Positions 61,324-64,000 of a stretch of 64,000 nucleotides of DNA are shown one piece after another. The position numbers and the translations under genes are program-made. The stretch is taken from the NCBI GenBank assembly GCA_039096225.1, contig JBBPEB010000028.1, positions 583,501 to 647,500 on the forward strand, given 5' to 3'. This DNA is from Blastocystis sp. Blastoise. Lineage: Eukaryota; Sar; Bigyra; Opalinata; Blastocystidae. Positions within the stretch are counted from its first letter, which is position 1. The number at the start of each line of letters is the position of its first letter. The notes below the pieces were generated by a model that searched no databases, had not been told where the DNA came from, and saw only the letters and a program-made list of their open reading frames with translations.

Positions 61324-62250
61324 TCTATATGTTATTTATTGTTTTTATCTATCTATCTATTTATTTATTATAATGTATTTATTGAAAATAATAACTATTC
61401 TTTCATTTTTCATTATTTTTTTGTTTTTATTCATTTATCATTTTTAAAACGATAATTTATGTATTTTCTACATATCCCAAAACATTATCTAATGAAAGCA
61501 ATGTACTATATTCAATAGAAGAACAAAAAATGATTTAAAAAAATATTTATTTTGAAAATGTTATAAAAATTATTTCCTTTTCAATTAGTAAACTACTTCT
61601 GACGTGCATATGTAAAACAAAATTCACAAACTACGTTGTTATCGCTTCAATATAACTTGAAATATACATTTAAACTTTTGATATATTCGTGTTCATTTTT
61701 GAGTATCTTTTTCATAAAAAACACGGGAATACTGTTTTCTGGGTAGTTCTATTTTTACTTCCGTTTCTCCATTGAGCCGTAAGAAATTTTCTCTCAATTG
61801 ATTTGACAAAAAAGAAAAAATAGAATAGAATGATTGGCTAATTAAAAATTAGCCAATAGAGAGAAAGTATATGGTGAACAGCAAAATAGATAGGGATATG
61901 TCCCTAGTAAATAATACTCTCTATAAGGAGAATGGATCGGTTTCAAATGTATAATTTAATTCGAAATAATACCTGGGTATTTGAGTATTTTGATGTTTTT
62001 ATACAAAAATATAGGCAATTAAAGTCGACACTTGCATTCAATTCTAGAACAAAAAATTTGATTTCTTGAGAACTATTACTCTAGTCTCTAGTTATCCAAA
62101 TAATATTTATTATTATTTAAAGATATCTTCTTAAATTTTTAGTTTATAAGTATAAAAGTATGTTTCTATAATTATATATTCTATGATGACCTAATATTTG
62201 ATTTTATTTATATATAAAAAATATAATTATTTATAAGTATAAAATTCAAA
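61324..62250. other. intergenic region upstream of the cold-shock gene
   Basis: 930 bp without a gene. It contains the CCAAT palindrome listed separately and a less AT-rich stretch at about 61600-62000, probably the promoter of the cold-shock-domain gene. Confidence 0.55.
61833..61857. promoter_or_regulatory. perfect palindrome ATTGGCTAATT-AAA-AATTAGCCAAT
   Basis: Two 11-nt arms with a 3-nt spacer. Each arm contains an ATTGG/CCAAT box, the NF-Y core. It lies about 395 bp upstream of the cold-shock start. The same ATTGGCTAATT arm occurs in the gene-free region at 4550. A hairpin or a double CCAAT site is possible; neither is shown. Confidence 0.45.
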
Positions 62251-62986
62251 ATGGAAGGTGAAGCTCCTAAACGTTGTTCTGGAATTACTGAAGGTCACGA
62301 ACGTGTTACTGGTCAAGTCAAATGGTACGATACTACCAAGGTATTTATTTTTAGCACATTTCTAGTTTTTTTTATATTTTTTTTTTTGTTTTTTTTTTTT
62401 GATTTGTACTAATTCGTTTTTTTTTCCAATTTATGAATAGTTTTTATGTGATTCAATGTATATAGGGATTTGGTTTCATTGGTCGTGAAAATGAAAAGGA
62501 TACTTTTGTTCACATTTCTGCTATTTGGTCTGAAGATACTTTCCCCAGACGTCCCGTTCTTCTTCCTAATGAAACTGTTGAATTCTATGTTGCTGATACT
62601 CCTAAGGGTAACGAAGCTAGAGAAGTTTCTCTTGTTGGAGGTGTAATTGTTCCTAAGGTATATATTTGTTATTTTATTATTTGATTTTTAAACTATTATA
62701 TTTCATAATTATATTCTATTATTAAGAAATAACGATATTTATGGCATTATAATATATATTTTTGTATATATAGCGTAGTATTCATCGTTTCTTCAGAAGA
62801 AATAATCAAGAAGAAAATCCTACTGAAAATAATGGTGAAGCTCCTGCTGAAGGTGAAAAGCCTAGACGTAGATTCTATAGAAGAAACAATAACTACAGAC
62901 GTAATTATCGTAAGAATAACAATGAAACAGCTCCTGCTGCTGAAGTTCCTGCTGAAACTGTTGCTGAACCTGAAACTAAAAACTAA
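62251..62986 (+). CDS. cold-shock-domain (Y-box-like) nucleic-acid-binding protein
   Basis: Three exons, about 150 residues. MEGEAPKRCSGITEGHERVT leads into the cold-shock domain at about 21-95: GQVKWYDTTK, intron, GFGFIGRENEKDTFVHISAI. RNP1 (KGFGFI) and RNP2 (VHISAI) are both intact; the domain closes LPNETVEFYVADTPKGNEAR and VSLVGGVIVP. The tail is Arg/Asn/Glu-rich (RRNNNYRRNYRKNNNETAPA) with alternating Glu-Ala-Pro, as in Y-box proteins. Such proteins bind single-stranded RNA and package or regulate mRNA. Codon use is GC-richer than most neighbours, suggesting high expression (inference). Introns lie exactly between K and GFGFI, and after VIVPK. Stop is TAA. Confidence 0.95.
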
Positions 62987-63533
62987 ATTGAATGAATAGC
63001 TAAACAAATATATTTATGTTCTATATTATATAGATTTTTGTATTATATGACTTTGCTATATTATGTAGTTTGTTTTTATTTTTCACTTTTTCAATTCTTG
63101 CATACTTTTCTATTCATCGTTTAGTTTGTTACATTTAATAATTGACGATAATATTCATATGCAATAGGAATTCTATATAATTATGATAAACAAAAATACT
63201 TTTTTTTTACTATAATAAATAATAGTCAATAGATTTTAAGATAAAATGAATAATAATAAATAAAAATATATATATATAATTTTTGAATTGATAAATATAT
63301 ATATATATGAAGAATTTGCATCATATAAATAATAGAACATAAGATAGAAAAAATACTAACAATTAATGAAATATATATATATATATAGAAAGAATATAAT
63401 AATTAGAAAAATCATTTTTTTGACTTATGCAACTATCTATTATAAAAAATATATACATCAATAAAATAAAAATCAATAATGGCAAAAAAAAGAAGAAAAT
63501 TGAAAAAAAATAATATATATATATATATATATA
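62987..63533. other. convergent 3' region
   Basis: AT-rich with several TA runs; no gene seen between the cold-shock gene (+) and the partial minus-strand gene. Confidence 0.55.
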
Positions 63534-64000
63534 TTATGAAGACAAGAATTGATCAAGATTATTTCGACCTATTTTATCTTTATTAAAAACAATAGTATTT
63601 CGTTTTGCTTTTAGTTCATCTATTGTATTTTGTATTAATAATTTCCCATGGTTATATTCATCATTTAAGTGGTTTAATGTAATCACCTATATAAAAAGAA
63701 AGAATATTAAATATATATAAATATAAATAATTGACTCAAATACTTTTTCAGACACTTTAATTTGTTCTGATAATGACTGAATACATAATAAACAATAACC
63801 ATATTCTTTATATAAAGCATCAATATAGATATATAGATCATCTATTGAAGGAATATTAGTAGCATTAGTAGTATTAGTATTATTATTATTAGTAGTAGTA
63901 TTATTATTAGGCGGAGAGAGAGGTGTAACTGATCTTATTTTTGATATTTGTTCTCTAAGGGACTTCATTTGAATATTATAATTATTTATTAATTCTTTGT
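63534..64000 (-). CDS. partial coiled-coil protein, 5' end beyond the window
   Basis: Two exons. The upstream exon is open to the window edge: codons before the Met at 63968 continue in frame (KELINNYNIQ), so the true start lies outside. Visible sequence: SLREQISKIRSVTPLSPP, an Asn/Thr-rich linker, IDALYKEYGYCLLCIQSLSE, an intron (about 63745-63688), then VITLNHLNDEYNHGKLLIQN and KRNTIVFNKDKIGRNNLDQF, ending SS-TAA. It is helical and probably coiled coil. The family is not recognised. Confidence 0.65.

Overview
The window is nuclear DNA of an AT-rich, intron-rich unicellular eukaryote. Supporting evidence: almost every gene is cut by short introns, most starting GTATAT and ending TATAG and the shortest about 35-40 nt. 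Coding regions hold runs of Asn codons (AAT)n and gene-free gaps are only a few hundred bp. Conserved genes use the standard code, end mostly in TAA and write Trp as TGG. The content (class I PI3-kinase, tetraspanin, TLDc and BTB domains, cyclin Y, poly-Asn) recalls dictyostelid or other amoebozoan genomes. A mitochondrion is implied by a GEP4-type phosphatase and an RnpA-like protein with a presequence. I cannot name the lineage.

Layout. 0.6-3.0 kb (-): BTB / coiled coil / poly-Asn / double-TLDc gene. 3-10.9 kb: gene-poor stretch with two small candidate secreted-protein genes, an Asn/Ser-rich gene with an in-frame TGA, and a small membrane-protein locus with two in-frame TGAs. 10.9-11.9 kb: type I membrane protein. 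12.7-19.8 kb: class I PI3-kinase with an N-terminal cyclic-nucleotide-binding-like domain and a GAF domain, the most striking gene here. 20.4-22.7 kb: phosphatidylserine synthase. 23.1-24.5 kb: ASC-1/Rqt4-like zinc-finger protein. 24.6-25.7 kb (-): RnpA-like mitochondrial protein. 26.6-32.5 kb: GST-fold domain behind a disordered region of about 1,300 residues. 32.6-36.5 kb: thiamin pyrophosphokinase (-), GEP4-like PGP phosphatase (+), tetraspanin (-), tRNA-Ser(UGA) (-). 36.9-38.8 kb: cyclin Y. 39.5-41.6 kb (-): unknown multi-exon gene. 42.4-49.9 kb: giant membrane-anchored coiled coil. 50.2-51.6 kb (-): SLC35F6-like transporter. 52.5-56.4 kb (-): LRR protein with roughly one repeat per exon. 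57.2-61.3 kb: TTC27/Emw1 TPR protein. 62.3-63.0 kb: cold-shock-domain protein. 63.5 kb to the edge (-): partial coiled-coil gene.

These are independent genes, not an operon. Phospholipid metabolism recurs (PI3K, PS synthase, PGP phosphatase), but nothing shows co-regulation. Splice sites were chosen by eye to keep frame and family homology, so exon borders are predictions.
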